Below the pieces are notes generated by a model. It had not been told where the DNA came from, made no database searches, and saw nothing but the letters and a program-made list of their open reading frames with translations. Shown piece by piece: positions 25,384 to 33,881 of a DNA stretch of 64,000 nucleotides; within the stretch, counting starts at the first letter, position 1; the number at the start of each line of letters is the position of its first letter. Position numbers and translations under genes: made by a program. The stretch spans positions 1 through 64,000 of the forward strand of contig NZ_ATUK01000016.1 of assembly GCF_000420165.1 (NCBI RefSeq), written 5' to 3'. This DNA is from Thioalkalivibrio sp. AKL19. GTDB taxonomy: Bacteria > Pseudomonadota > Gammaproteobacteria > Ectothiorhodospirales > Ectothiorhodospiraceae.

Positions 25384-25438
25384 TCCACCACCCACGGTCG
25401 GGGCCTACCGGGGCCCCGCACCGAACGAAGGAATCGTC

Positions 25439-25819
25439 ATGCTGGAAACCATTACACGACTGGATCCCGAGACCGCGGTCGCGACCCTGAAGGAGGCGAT
25501 TGACGCCCAGGGCCTCAAGCTGGTCTCCCACATCAACGGCCAGGCCAATGCCGCGAAGATCGGGGTCGAGGTCCCGACCGACCAGATCCTGGAGGTTTTT
25601 CATCCGAGCTATGCGGTGCGTGTCTGGGAGGCCTGCAAGCCAGCCGGCATCGACATCCCCCTGCGAATCCACGTCTCCGGCGATGGCGAGATGCTGCGCG
25701 TCAGCGCGCGCTCGGCGCGGGACGTGTTCGCGCCGTGGGCCAACCCCGATCTGGACGCCATCGGATCCGAGCTGGACCCGAAGCTGAAGGCCATTCTCGA
25801 TGCCGTGGAGGCCGCGTGA
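25439..25819 (+). CDS. DUF302 family protein
   Basis: A 126-residue cytoplasmic protein that looks like a DUF302 member ([19 protein letters not shown] early, then [23 protein letters not shown] and [19 protein letters not shown]). The biochemical function of DUF302 is not established. AAGGA lies before the ATG, and its stop overlaps the start of the rubredoxin fusion gene (TGATG), so it is the third gene of the operon. No signal peptide and no cysteine pair are present. Confidence 0.7.
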   Translation: MLETITRLDPETAVATLKEAIDAQGLKLVSHINGQANAAKIGVEVPTDQILEVFHPSYAVRVWEACKPAGIDIPLRIHVSGDGEMLRVSARSARDVFAPWANPDLDAIGSELDPKLKAILDAVEAA

Positions 25820-27252
25820 TGAGCACCGAAACCGACGAGTTCAAGCGCTATATCTGCAAGGTCTGCGGGTATATCTACGACGAGGCCAAGGGCGACCCGG
25901 ATTCCGGTCTGGCCCCGGGGACCCGCTTCGAGGACATCCCCGACGACTGGTATTGCCCCGACTGTAATGTGACCAAGGCGGATTTCACCGCCCTGGAACC
26001 GCGCGCCGAGACCGCGGACGCCGGTGCCGCCGCGATGGCCTGGAGTGCCGGCGCCGGCGCGGCCGATCCGGACGCGGTGGTGATCGTCGGCGGCGGCATG
26101 GCGGGCTGGGCCCTGGCCGAGGCCCTGCGCGAGCGGGATCCGCGGCGCCCGATCCGTCTGCTGACCGCCGATTCCGGTGATTACTACACCAAGCCGCGGA
26201 TCTCCAATGCCTTTGCCCGGGGCGTCGCGGTCGCGGATCTGGTCGAGGAGACTGGCGTGGCGCGGGCGGCCCGGCTCGGTATTGACCTGATGCCGTTTGT
26301 CCGTGTGCTGGATGTCCAGCGGGCGCAGCAAAGAGTCATCACTGCCCGTGGGGGCGTGCCGTACGGCCAGCTGGTGCTGGCCACCGGGGCGCGTCCGCGG
26401 CAAATGGCGTTCCCGGGTGGGGCCGGGGCGCCGCTGTCCGTGAACACGCTGGAAGACTACCGCGCGCTGCGCGCGGCCCTCGAGGCGCGGGAAGAGTCAC
26501 CGACCCATACCCGTGTGGCCATCATAGGCGCCGGCCTGGTGGGCTGCGAGCTGGCCGACGACCTGGCGACGGGTGGCCATCCGGTGGCATTGATCGAATG
26601 CGCGTCACGGCCGCTGCCGAATCTGCTGCCCGAGTCGCTGAGCGACGATCTGGAGAAAGCGCTGGCCGACCACGGTGTGCAGTGGCATACCGGGGCCACG
26701 GTCGAGCGCGTCGAACCGGTTGCCGAGGGTACGGCGCGAGTCGCGCTCGCCGATGGCGAGGCGGTGGAGGCCGAAGTGGTCATCAGCGCGCTGGGGCTTG
26801 TGCCCAACCGCGAACTGGCCGAGCGTATCGGGCTCGCCTGTCACCAGGGGATCGAGGTGGACGCGCTGCTACGCACGACCGACCCGGCGATCTTTGCCCT
26901 GGGCGATGGCTGCGAGTTCGAGGGGCAGCTGCGGCCCTATGTGGAGACGCTGCGCGGGCAGGCGGCGGCGCTGGCGCGAACCCTGGCGGGCGAGGCGACG
27001 GTGTACCGGCCGGATGCCGGTGTCGTGCAGGTCAAGACGGGCAGCCTGCCGTTGAACATCTGCCCGCCGCAAATGGGCGGCGGCGAATGGCTCGAGATCG
27101 TGGTCGATGCCGAGGGGCGCCACCTGGAGTATCACGTGAACGGGCGGCTCGCCGGGTTTGCCCTGTCCGGTCGCCATGCACGGCGGGCGCGCGAACTGGA
27201 GACGCGTCTGGGCGAGCCGGCGGCGGATACCCGGACCCGGCTGGCTTCCTGA
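25819..27252 (+). CDS. Rubredoxin fused to NAD(P)H:rubredoxin reductase
   Basis: A 477-residue electron-transfer fusion. Residues 1-55 are a rubredoxin with both CxxC pairs ([11 protein letters not shown] and [13 protein letters not shown]) that bind one iron. A short Ala/Gly linker leads to a pyridine-nucleotide-disulfide-type reductase. It has an FAD site ([17 protein letters not shown]), an NAD(P) site ([17 protein letters not shown]) and the second FAD motif ([15 protein letters not shown]). Thus NAD(P)H electrons reach rubredoxin within one chain. In the operon the likely acceptor is the acyl-CoA-dehydrogenase-like flavoprotein, or an oxygenase or desaturase elsewhere. The start is fixed by the overlap with the upstream stop. 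It is the last gene before a hairpin. Confidence 0.93.
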   Translation: MSTETDEFKRYICKVCGYIYDEAKGDPDSGLAPGTRFEDIPDDWYCPDCNVTKADFTALEPRAETADAGAAAMAWSAGAGAADPDAVVIVGGGMAGWALAEALRERDPRRPIRLLTADSGDYYTKPRISNAFARGVAVADLVEETGVARAARLGIDLMPFVRVLDVQRAQQRVITARGGVPYGQLVLATGARPRQMAFPGGAGAPLSVNTLEDYRALRAALEAREESPTHTRVAIIGAGLVGCELADDLATGGHPVALIECASRPLPNLLPESLSDDLEKALADHGVQWHTGATVERVEPVAEGTARVALADGEAVEAEVVISALGLVPNRELAERIGLACHQGIEVDALLRTTDPAIFALGDGCEFEGQLRPYVETLRGQAAALARTLAGEATVYRPDAGVVQVKTGSLPLNICPPQMGGGEWLEIVVDAEGRHLEYHVNGRLAGFALSGRHARRARELETRLGEPAADTRTRLAS

Positions 27253-27256
27253 GTCG

Positions 27257-27282
27257 GGTGGCCCGGCAGGTGTCGGGCCACC
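27257..27282 (+). terminator. Strong hairpin after the rubredoxin fusion gene
   Basis: A 9-bp perfect GC stem (ggtggcccg / cgggccacc) with an 8-base loop sits four bases after the stop. There is no T-run, so it is a probable transcript end or 3' stabiliser, not a textbook terminator. Confidence 0.5.
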
Positions 27283-27328
27283 GGATCTTTGCGATGCGGG
27301 TCGCGCAGAGTGGGTTGGTGGATGCGGG

Positions 27329-27493
27329 TTATATGACCCCGTCGAGGCGCAAGTAGCCAATCAGGAACAGCACCGCCAGGACGCCGGCCAGCACGTAGAG
27401 CCAGTTGGACAGCGTGGGGTTGTCGGGGCGGCTGAAGAAGGCCGCCCACAGCGCCAGCAGGATCAGGACAAAAAAGAAAAAGAGGAAGCGCAT
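27329..27493 (-). CDS. Small two-helix membrane protein (54 aa)
   Basis: A short gene of 54 codons. The product is almost entirely hydrophobic: MRFLFFFFVLILLALWAAFF, a short polar turn (SRPDNPTLSN), then WLYVLAGVLAVLFLIGYLRL. Two membrane helices with a polar loop are predicted. GGAG lies about eight bases upstream, and its start is four bases after the stop of ygfZ, so it is co-transcribed with ygfZ. I do not recognise a family. Codon use looks like that of the neighbours, supporting a real gene. Confidence 0.6.
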   Translation of the reverse strand: MRFLFFFFVLILLALWAAFFSRPDNPTLSNWLYVLAGVLAVLFLIGYLRLDGVI

Positions 27494-27496
27494 GCG

Positions 27497-28543
27497 TCAG
27501 GCTCCTTCCGGGACCGCGTAGGGCAGATCCACGACGTCGGCCTTCGCACCGTCCGGCGCGCCCCAGCGCAACCCGCCCTCGGCGGCATTGACCTGCACCA
27601 CCGCGAGGGCGGAGTAGAGGCCGTCGGGATGCAGCTCGGCCGCCACGATCTCGCCGTCGGACTGTTCGGGATTGCCGTCCGCGCGAAAGACCGGGGACCC
27701 GGGCTGGGGGGGCGTCTGGGCATGGATGGCCAGACGGAACATGCGCCGTTTGAGCTTGCCCAGATAGTGCATGCGGGCGACGACCTCCTGACCGGGATAG
27801 CAGCCCTTCTCGAAGCTGATCGCACCCAGGGCATGCAGGTTCAGCATCTGCGGCACGAACATCTCGGTGGTTTCCTCCACCACGGTGGGGACGCCGGCGA
27901 GGATGTCCAGCAGGGCCCAGTCGCGCGGGCCCACCGGGGCCGCATGGACGTTGAGGCTGTCCCAGGCCTTGCGCATGGCATCGATCTCGCCAAACAGCTC
28001 GAAACGCGGGTGCAGCCCGGGTACCCGGACTACGGTCACGCCGGCCTTCTCGACCACCTCTTCGGGCGCGGCGGGGCAGATGCCCAGGGCGCTTTGCAGC
28101 TCCTTTTCGGCGTCCGGCCCGGAAAAGCCGAAATGGATGCGGGAGTCGCCGGCCTGCTCGATGATCACGTTCGCCCGCAGCACGAACATCTGCAGGCGTT
28201 TGGCCACGGGCTCGATCCGGTCGGCGGGCATCTCCAGGAGGTAGCCGTCGCGGGTCGGCAGTACGCGGAACACGGCGTAGGCGCGGCCCTTGGGACTGGA
28301 GTAGCTGGAGAGCTGGCTGTGCTGCGCATCGACGGCGTGAATGTCGTTGCCGAACTGGCCCTGCAGGAAGTCGCTGGCGTCGTCGCCGCGAACCTCCAGC
28401 AGGCCTCGATGGGAGAGGTCGCAGATCACCTCGCCGTTGACGGCCATGCGGCGTTCACGTTCCGGGTTGCCGTAGTGCAGGAGGTCGTCCTCCTCGAACT
28501 CGGCGCCGGCATCGATCAAGTGGTTTTTCCAGTCTTCGCGCAT
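27497..28543 (-). CDS. ygfZ: tRNA-modifying/Fe-S assembly protein YgfZ (folate-binding)
   Basis: A 348-residue YgfZ/GcvT-like folate-binding protein that helps mature certain [4Fe-4S] enzymes, including the tRNA methylthiolase MiaB. The diagnostic motif is present: ISFEKGCYPGQEVVARMHYLG, with the conserved Cys in KGCYPGQE. Other family phrases are DLSHRGLLEVRGDDASDFLQ and SSPKGRAYAVFRV. The start at 28543 has GGAG upstream; the frame could extend 11 codons. It is divergent from the succinate dehydrogenase operon, whose Fe-S subunits depend on cluster maturation, a common neighbourhood in gammaproteobacteria. Confidence 0.93.
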   Translation of the reverse strand: MREDWKNHLIDAGAEFEEDDLLHYGNPERERRMAVNGEVICDLSHRGLLEVRGDDASDFLQGQFGNDIHAVDAQHSQLSSYSSPKGRAYAVFRVLPTRDGYLLEMPADRIEPVAKRLQMFVLRANVIIEQAGDSRIHFGFSGPDAEKELQSALGICPAAPEEVVEKAGVTVVRVPGLHPRFELFGEIDAMRKAWDSLNVHAAPVGPRDWALLDILAGVPTVVEETTEMFVPQMLNLHALGAISFEKGCYPGQEVVARMHYLGKLKRRMFRLAIHAQTPPQPGSPVFRADGNPEQSDGEIVAAELHPDGLYSALAVVQVNAAEGGLRWGAPDGAKADVVDLPYAVPEGA

Positions 28544-28721
28544 CGAGGATCTCCAGTGGACTGCTGCCCATGCCATCGCCGGGCGTACCGCGCGGGAGGC
28601 GGCGATACGGGGTCACGACGGCAGCATGGAGTGGTAAGCTGATTCGGTGGATCGATGGTAGACGAACCCCACGCGGGGTGTCAGCCTGACGGTCCTTTTC
28701 TTCCGGCTATTAGGGGTTGGC

Positions 28722-29102
28722 ATGACTCGGCAGGGACGTCCCGTCTTTCTGGATTTGAGCAAGATCCGACTGCCGCTGAATGCCGTGGTCTCCATTCTGC
28801 ACCGGATCACCGGTGTCTTCCTGATTCTGTCGATTCCCGTGCTGCTTTGGCTGCTGGACCGTTCGCTGGCCAGCCCCGAGGGCTTTGCCCACGTCGTGGC
28901 GATTATCCATCACCCGATCGGCCTGGCGGCGCTGGCACTGGGGCTTTGGTGGCTGCTGCATCACCTGTTTGCCGGGATTCGCTACCTGCTGATGGAATTC
29001 GGCATTGGCGAGGATCGCGCGGGCTCGCTGCGCACGGCGCGCGATGCCCTGTACGCAGGCATCCTCGGCACCGTTCTGGTGTGGCTGGGGCTGGTGCTGT
29101 GA
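28722..29102 (+). CDS. sdhC: Succinate dehydrogenase cytochrome b556 subunit
   Basis: Membrane anchor subunit (126 aa) of complex II. It has the N-terminal family signature RPVFLDLSKIRLPLNAVVSILHRITG (Ser and Arg of the quinone pocket). Three membrane helices follow ([51 protein letters not shown]). The His in LHHLFAG is the likely heme b ligand. First gene of sdhCDAB; its stop overlaps the GTG start of sdhD. Confidence 0.95.
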   Translation: MTRQGRPVFLDLSKIRLPLNAVVSILHRITGVFLILSIPVLLWLLDRSLASPEGFAHVVAIIHHPIGLAALALGLWWLLHHLFAGIRYLLMEFGIGEDRAGSLRTARDALYAGILGTVLVWLGLVL

Positions 29103-29437
29103 GGCTCCTGAGCGGACAGCGCGCCTGGCTGCTGCAACGCATCACGGCGGTGTACGTGGGCGTGTACGTGATCCTGGCCCTCGGATTCTTCGTGCTGGCC
29201 GCGCCGGCGGATCATGCCGCATGGCTGGGTATGGTCGGGCACCCGGTGATTGGGTTGCTGACGGCGGTGTTCGTGCTGCTGATGCTGCTGCATGCGTGGA
29301 TCGGGCTGCGCGACGTGGTGATGGACTACGTGCATGCGCCCGGCACGCGGCTCCTGGTGTTCGTGCTGGCCGCCGGCGGGTTGCTCCTGACGGGGCTGTG
29401 GGCATTTTTCATTCTGATTCGGGCGGGACTGGCATGA
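29099..29437 (+). CDS. sdhD: Succinate dehydrogenase membrane anchor subunit
   Basis: Second membrane anchor (112 aa) with three helices ([60 protein letters not shown]). LLQRITAVY at the N-terminus and [15 protein letters not shown] are typical of SdhD; the His in LLHAWIG is positioned for heme or quinone. I choose the GTG at 29099, which overlaps the sdhC stop. Earlier ATGs in this frame lie deep inside sdhC. Confidence 0.93.
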   Translation: MRLLSGQRAWLLQRITAVYVGVYVILALGFFVLAAPADHAAWLGMVGHPVIGLLTAVFVLLMLLHAWIGLRDVVMDYVHAPGTRLLVFVLAAGGLLLTGLWAFFILIRAGLA

Positions 29438-29447
29438 AGGGACTGGC

Positions 29448-31223
29448 ATGAACGTGGCGCGACGCAAGTTCGACGCCCTGATCATCGGGGCGGGCGGGGC
29501 CGGGCTGCGCGCGGCGTTGGAGCTGTCCAATGGCGATGCCAAGGTCGCGGTGGTCTCCAAGGTGTTTCCCACGCGCTCGCACACGGTGGCGGCGCAGGGC
29601 GGGGTGAACGCCGCGCTGGCCAACGTCCTGCCGGACTCCTGGCACTGGCACATGTTCGACACGGTGAAGGGCTCGGACTATCTGGGCGACCAGGACGCGA
29701 TCGAATACATGTGTCGTGCCGCACCCAAGGTGGTCTACGAGCTGGACCACTTCGGCGTGCCGTTCTCGCGCCTGGACAACGGCACCATCTACCAGCGCGC
29801 CTTTGGCGGGCAGAGCCAGAACTTCGGTCAGGACCAGGCGGCGCGCACCTGCGCCGCGGCGGACCGCACCGGGCACGCGATCCTGCACTCGCTGTACCAG
29901 CAGAACCTGCGCGCGCGCACGCACTTCTTCGACGAGTACTTCGCGGTGGACCTGCTGCGCGACGCGCAGGGCTGCGTGCTGGGCGTGCTGGCGTTCGAGA
30001 TCCTGACCGGCGAGCCGATCGTGATCGAGGCCAAGACCACCCTGATCGCGACCGGCGGGGCGGGACAGCTGTTCCGCACCACGACCAACGCGCTGATCAA
30101 CACCGGTGATGGCATGGCGATGGCCCTGCGCGCCGGGGTGCCGCTGGAGGACATGGAGTTCGTCCAGTTCCACCCGACCGGGATCGCCGGGCGCGGGATG
30201 CTGATTACCGAGGGCGCGCGCGGCGAGGGCGGGTTCCTGATCAATTCCGAGGGCGAGCGCTTCATGGAGCGCTACGCCCCGCGGGCGAAGGACCTGGCCT
30301 CGCGCGACGTGGTGAGCCGCTCCATTGCCACCGAGGTGCGCGAGGGACGCGGCTGCGGGCGCAATGCGGATCATGTATTGCTGGACCTGCGCCATCTGGG
30401 GGCCGATACGATCATGCAGCGCCTGCCGGGGATCCGCGAGACGAGCATGACCTTTCTCGGGGTCGATCCGATCGAGGCGCCGATCCCGATCTTCCCGACC
30501 TGTCACTACAGCATGGGCGGCATCCCGACCAATCGCTTCGGGCAGGTGGTGGCGCCGGAGAAGGATACGCCCGAGGACCCGGTCCCCGGGCTGTACGCGG
30601 CCGGCGAAACGGCCTGTGTCTCGGTACACGGGGCCAACCGCCTGGGCGGCAATTCGCTGCTCGACATCCTGGTGTTCGGCCGCGCGGCGGCCAACCATAT
30701 CCTCGAGTACCTGGCCGAGAACCGTTACCACCGGCCGCTGGACGAGTCGGCCGTGGAACAGGCGATGGCGCGGCTCACGCGCTGGGATCGCAAGGACCCG
30801 GGCGATGGCTCCGCCGAGCAGGTCGAGCCGCTCAAGCGCGAGCTGCGCAAGGTGATGGAAGACCACTGCTCGGTATTCCGCACCGACGAGGTGATGCGCG
30901 AGGGCGTGGAGAAGGTCCGTGCGTTGCGCGAGCGCCTGAACCATGCGGTGATCGCGGATCACTCCAGCACGTTCAATACCGCGCGGGTGGAGGCGATGGA
31001 GCTGGAGAACCTGATGGACTGCGCGATCGCGACCATCCGCTCCGCGCTGGGGCGCGAGGAGAGCCGCGGTGCCCACTCGCGGATCGATTTCCCCGAGCGC
31101 GACGATCAGCACTGGCTCAAGCACAGCCTGTACTCGCTGGCGGACGACAGCCTGGACTACAAGCCGGTGCGCACCCAGCCGAATACCGTGGCCTCGTTCC
31201 CGCCGAAGGAACGCGTCTATTGA
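29448..31223 (+). CDS. sdhA: Succinate dehydrogenase flavoprotein subunit
   Basis: Catalytic subunit (591 aa; E. coli 588), which oxidises succinate to fumarate with covalent FAD. Visible: the FAD-binding start [17 protein letters not shown], the flavinylation His in [13 protein letters not shown], the substrate-site region [25 protein letters not shown] (split by normal loops), [11 protein letters not shown] and the catalytic Arg/His near [15 protein letters not shown]. It follows sdhD by ten bases. FAD insertion should need SdhE, which is encoded downstream. A pair of REP-like repeats and a TraR/DksA-like gene separate it from sdhB. Confidence 0.97.
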   Translation: MNVARRKFDALIIGAGGAGLRAALELSNGDAKVAVVSKVFPTRSHTVAAQGGVNAALANVLPDSWHWHMFDTVKGSDYLGDQDAIEYMCRAAPKVVYELDHFGVPFSRLDNGTIYQRAFGGQSQNFGQDQAARTCAAADRTGHAILHSLYQQNLRARTHFFDEYFAVDLLRDAQGCVLGVLAFEILTGEPIVIEAKTTLIATGGAGQLFRTTTNALINTGDGMAMALRAGVPLEDMEFVQFHPTGIAGRGMLITEGARGEGGFLINSEGERFMERYAPRAKDLASRDVVSRSIATEVREGRGCGRNADHVLLDLRHLGADTIMQRLPGIRETSMTFLGVDPIEAPIPIFPTCHYSMGGIPTNRFGQVVAPEKDTPEDPVPGLYAAGETACVSVHGANRLGGNSLLDILVFGRAAANHILEYLAENRYHRPLDESAVEQAMARLTRWDRKDPGDGSAEQVEPLKRELRKVMEDHCSVFRTDEVMREGVEKVRALRERLNHAVIADHSSTFNTARVEAMELENLMDCAIATIRSALGREESRGAHSRIDFPERDDQHWLKHSLYSLADDSLDYKPVRTQPNTVASFPPKERVY

Positions 31224-31238
31224 TGGGTCGACTCGACC

Positions 31239-31384
31239 GTAGGATGCGGATGAGCGAAGCGAATCGCATCATGTGGCGGATATTCCCACCGGCATCGGTG
31301 CGTTTCGCGATGCTCAACGCACCCTACGACACCGGTGCATCAATACAGGCCGTAGGATGCGGATGAGCGAAGCGAATCGCATCA
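31239..31384. repeat. REP-like palindromic repeats between sdhA and the TraR/DksA-like gene
   Basis: Two near-identical 33-base units (31239-31271 and 31352-31384: gtaggatgcggatgagcgaa, then gcgaatcgcatca) lie in the same direction. A related unit (31297-31329, ggtgcgtttcgcgatgctca then acgcacc) lies between them. Each is imperfectly palindromic. The same unit recurs at 48308 and 48382. These are REP-type intergenic repeats and may act on mRNA stability or termination between sdhA and downstream genes. Confidence 0.8.
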
Positions 31385-31442
31385 GGGGGCATGGCAGCCC
31401 GCGCGTTCAACCATGGGCAACGCGCCCAATGGGAGACGAGCA

Positions 31443-31805
31443 ATGAGCAACCCTGCCGAACCGGTACCCGAGGCGTGGCTGCACGAGCAGCTCGAGGTGC
31501 TGTTGACGGAGCTGGATGCCGCGCTCGCGGGCGCCGCCGACAGTGGCGCGACCGTAGAGCTGGACCAGCAGCGCACCGGACGGCTCTCGCGGATGGACGC
31601 GCTGCAAGGCCAGGCCATGGCCAAGGCGAGCCAGCAGCGGCGCGAGGCCCAGCGTGTTCGTGCCCGCCGGGCGCTGAAGCGGCTGGAGGAGGACGAGGGC
31701 GGACTGTGCATCGACTGCCTGGAGCCGATTGCGCGCTCGCGGCTGGAGATCGACCCGTCGGCCGAGCGATGCATTGCCTGTGCCGAGGCGCAGGAACAGG
31801 ATTGA
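31443..31805 (+). CDS. TraR/DksA family zinc-finger protein
   Basis: A 120-residue DksA/TraR-like protein: an N-terminal coiled-coil region (residues about 8-85, LHEQLEVLLTELDAAL, RREAQRVRARRALKRLEE) and a C-terminal four-Cys zinc finger (LCIDCLEPIARSRLE, then ERCIACAE). DksA-type proteins bind the RNA polymerase secondary channel. The short coiled coil here lacks the DxxDxA tip of DksA proper, so the role may be different. GGAG precedes the start. Its position inside the sdh operon, between sdhA and sdhB, is unusual. Confidence 0.88.
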   Translation: MSNPAEPVPEAWLHEQLEVLLTELDAALAGAADSGATVELDQQRTGRLSRMDALQGQAMAKASQQRREAQRVRARRALKRLEEDEGGLCIDCLEPIARSRLEIDPSAERCIACAEAQEQD

Positions 31806-31862
31806 TTGGGGCTTACCGCAGCGTGTGACAACGGTGGCCGCGGTCACCGACAGGAGATACCG

Positions 31863-32564
31863 ATGGAGTTCTCGATCTACCGCTTCAACCCGGAGACGGA
31901 CACGCTGCCGAAGATGCAGCGCTTCAGCCTGCCCGATGACCAGGTCGAGCCCGGGATGATGCTGCTGGATGCCCTGCTTCTGCTGAAGGAACAGGACGAC
32001 TCCCTGGGCTTTCGCCGCTCCTGTCAGCACGGGGTGTGTGGCTCCGACGGCATGAACATCAACGGCACCAATGGCCTGGCCTGCATCACGCCGCTGGCGG
32101 ATTTGGACTCACCCGTGACCCTGCGTCCGTTCCCGGGCATGCCGGTGATCCGCGACCTGATCGTGGACATGGACAACTTCTGGGAGCAATACCGCAAGGC
32201 CGAGCCCTGGCTGGTCAATGACAGCCCGGAACCCGAGGTGGAGCGCAAGCAAAGCCCCGAAGACCGCGAACAACTGGACGGGCTCTACGAGTGCATCCTG
32301 TGCGGCTGCTGCTCCGCTGCCTGCCCATCCTACTGGTGGAACCCGGACAAGTTCCTGGGGCCGGCGGCGCTTTTGCAGGCCGCGCGCTTCATCCACGACA
32401 GCCGCGACGAGGCCACCGAGCACCGTCTCGAACAGCTGGATGATGCCTGGAAGCTTTACCGCTGCCACACCATCATGAACTGCACCCAGGTGTGCCCGAA
32501 GGGCCTGAACCCGAGCCGCGCGATCAGCGACATCCGCCGCACCATGCTGAAGAAGTCGCTGTGA
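31863..32564 (+). CDS. sdhB: Succinate dehydrogenase iron-sulfur subunit
   Basis: The Fe-S subunit (233 aa), which passes electrons from FAD to quinone. It carries the [2Fe-2S] ligands (RRSCQHGVCGSDGMNI and NGLAC), the [4Fe-4S] motif CILCGCCSAACPSYWW and the [3Fe-4S] set CHTIMNCTQVCPKGLNP. The length matches E. coli SdhB (238 aa). AGGAGA lies eight bases before the start. It is separated from sdhA by the TraR/DksA-like gene and repeats but probably belongs to the same transcript. Confidence 0.97.
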   Translation: MEFSIYRFNPETDTLPKMQRFSLPDDQVEPGMMLLDALLLLKEQDDSLGFRRSCQHGVCGSDGMNINGTNGLACITPLADLDSPVTLRPFPGMPVIRDLIVDMDNFWEQYRKAEPWLVNDSPEPEVERKQSPEDREQLDGLYECILCGCCSAACPSYWWNPDKFLGPAALLQAARFIHDSRDEATEHRLEQLDDAWKLYRCHTIMNCTQVCPKGLNPSRAISDIRRTMLKKSL

Positions 32565-32599
32565 TCGGCGCGACCCCCAACGGTTGTTCCACCCCGGTA

Positions 32600-32671
32600 G
32601 GAGCCTGCTTGCAGGCGAAGCCCCTGCCCGCGTCCTGCTTTGGCAGGGGCATTCGCCTGCAAGCAGGCTCC
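32600..32671. repeat. Long hairpin repeat between sdhB and sdhE
   Basis: Two arms, starting ggagcctgcttgcaggcgaa (32600) and ending ttcgcctgcaagcaggctcc (32671), pair almost perfectly. Inner arms gcccctgcc / ggcaggggc extend the stem to about 29 bp with one bulge. This is a known style of REP-like intergenic hairpin. It can separate sdhB from sdhE at the mRNA level. A related hairpin lies before pheS. Confidence 0.8.
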
Positions 32672-32700
32672 CACAGGGGGCCTGGACTGGTGTTTGGGTG

Positions 32701-32955
32701 ATGGAACCCGATAACCGGACACGCTGGCGCTGCCGCCGCGGCATGCTGGAGAACGACTGGCTGCTCGGCCACTTTCTCGCGCAGGGATATGCGCAACTGG
32801 ACCAGGAGGGTCGCGATGCCTTCGAGCGCCTGCTCGATTACCCCGACAACGTGCTGCTGGACGTGGTCATGGGTCGCCAGACCACGGTGGACGAGGGGAT
32901 AGCCCGTCTTGTCCCGGCGATCCGCGCCGCCACTCAGGCTTCGGCTCCGGCCTGA
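32701..32955 (+). CDS. sdhE: FAD assembly factor SdhE
   Basis: A small cytoplasmic factor (84 aa) that promotes covalent FAD attachment to SdhA. The family signature is present: RWRCRRGMLENDWLLGHF, with the RGM.E.D core and Arg/Gly essential for flavinylation. FERLLDYPDNVLLDVVMG follows in the usual place. It lies directly downstream of sdhB, as in many gammaproteobacteria. Its 3' end overlaps the next reading frame, which begins at a TTG at 32909. Confidence 0.92.
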   Translation: MEPDNRTRWRCRRGMLENDWLLGHFLAQGYAQLDQEGRDAFERLLDYPDNVLLDVVMGRQTTVDEGIARLVPAIRAATQASAPA

Positions 32956-33865
32956 CCCGGTTCTTCCCCGGCTCGCGCTCGCGGGCCAGATCCTCCTGCT
33001 CCTGGCTGTGGCCGCCTATGTGCTGGTGTACAGCCCGTTGTGGACGCTGGCCCCGGTCTTCGGGCTGGCCATCGCCGGGTGGTGGTGGCAAGGGCGCTCG
33101 CAACCGCCGGCCTGGGACTGGCTGGGGCAGACGCCCGAGGGTGCAACCTGGCTGGCCACCGCCGAGGGCCTGCGCCAGGAGCAGGTGGACTGGGTGGAGG
33201 TGCTGCCCGATACACGGGTGTTGCGTCGGGTCGTCATCCTCGTCGTTCGGGTGCCCGCGACCGGCCGGGTATGGCGCCTGTGGCTGCACGCCGGGCGCAT
33301 GCATCCGGAGGACCTGCGCCGTCTGCGCGTGCGGTTGCGCTGGTCGCCCGCGCGCGAGGTGGTGGATCCCGGCTGGCGGGTGCGGCTTCGCGCGGGGGTG
33401 GAGCGGGGCGTTGCTATACTGGCGAAAAGCCGAGTACCCGGAGGCCCGAACATGGCTGGACCCGACAATGCGCAGGTGATGGTGGACGTGTCACACCTGC
33501 TGAGCGACGAGCCCGATCACGTGTACAGCGAGGATGAGCTGGACGCGATCGAGGAACTCGATCCGGAGCTCGCGCTGCGCCTGGACCGAGCCCAGACCCA
33601 TGCGCAACGCGAGGCGGCCGACGTGCCGGCCGATGGTCCTATCGACGAGGACGCGGTGCGCGCCGCGATCGAGGAGGCGCGGCGGATCATGATGCAGGAC
33701 GGTGGCGATATCGAGTTCGTGGAGCTCGATGGTCGTACCGTGCGGGTCCGGCTCAAGGGAGCCTGTGTGGGCTGTCCGCGCTCCACGCTGGACCTCAAGA
33801 ATGTGGTCGAGCGCCTGGTCCGGTCGCGTGCGCCCGGCGTGGCCAGCGTCGCCAACACCTTCTGA
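32909..33865 (+). CDS. YgfX-like membrane segment reading in frame into a NifU-type domain
   Basis: A 318-codon open frame beginning at TTG inside sdhE. Residues 1-165 resemble YgfX/CptA (DUF1434): PPLRLRLRPDPVLPRLALAG, then two adjacent membrane helices (ILLLLAVAAYVLV, LAPVFGLAIAGWWW) and a small beta domain (WRLWLHAGRMHPEDLRRLRV). YgfX is the usual partner downstream of SdhE. The frame does not stop but runs into the NifU-type domain that has its own start at 33452. Either this is a true fusion, or the ygfX stop was lost and the scaffold protein is made separately. I cannot decide from sequence alone. The TTG start is inferred from family alignment. Confidence 0.5.
   Translation: MSRRSAPPLRLRLRPDPVLPRLALAGQILLLLAVAAYVLVYSPLWTLAPVFGLAIAGWWWQGRSQPPAWDWLGQTPEGATWLATAEGLRQEQVDWVEVLPDTRVLRRVVILVVRVPATGRVWRLWLHAGRMHPEDLRRLRVRLRWSPAREVVDPGWRVRLRAGVERGVAILAKSRVPGGPNMAGPDNAQVMVDVSHLLSDEPDHVYSEDELDAIEELDPELALRLDRAQTHAQREAADVPADGPIDEDAVRAAIEEARRIMMQDGGDIEFVELDGRTVRVRLKGACVGCPRSTLDLKNVVERLVRSRAPGVASVANTF
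33412..33420 (+). promoter_or_regulatory. Extended -10 promoter candidate for the NifU-type gene
   Basis: TGCTATACT is a full extended -10 element (TGn plus TATACT), 32 bases before the ATG at 33452. No good -35 is seen, as is common for extended -10 promoters. It lies inside the ygfX-like frame. Confidence 0.45.
33452..33865 (+). CDS. NifU C-terminal-domain Fe-S scaffold protein
   Basis: A 137-residue protein when read from the ATG at 33452, which has CGGAGG nine bases upstream. Residues 75-137 are a NifU/Nfu-type scaffold domain (AIEEARRIMMQDGGDIEFVEL, then VRVRLKGACVGCPRSTLDLKN) with the CxxC pair that holds a transient [4Fe-4S] cluster. The first 70 residues are acidic (SHLLSDEPDHVYSEDELDAIEELD) and unlike Nfu proteins I know. 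An independent start is favoured by the ribosome site and the extended -10 box. The same frame is open upstream into the ygfX-like part. Confidence 0.75.
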   Translation: MAGPDNAQVMVDVSHLLSDEPDHVYSEDELDAIEELDPELALRLDRAQTHAQREAADVPADGPIDEDAVRAAIEEARRIMMQDGGDIEFVELDGRTVRVRLKGACVGCPRSTLDLKNVVERLVRSRAPGVASVANTF

Positions 33866-33881
33866 ATCCGAGTTTTGGCAG

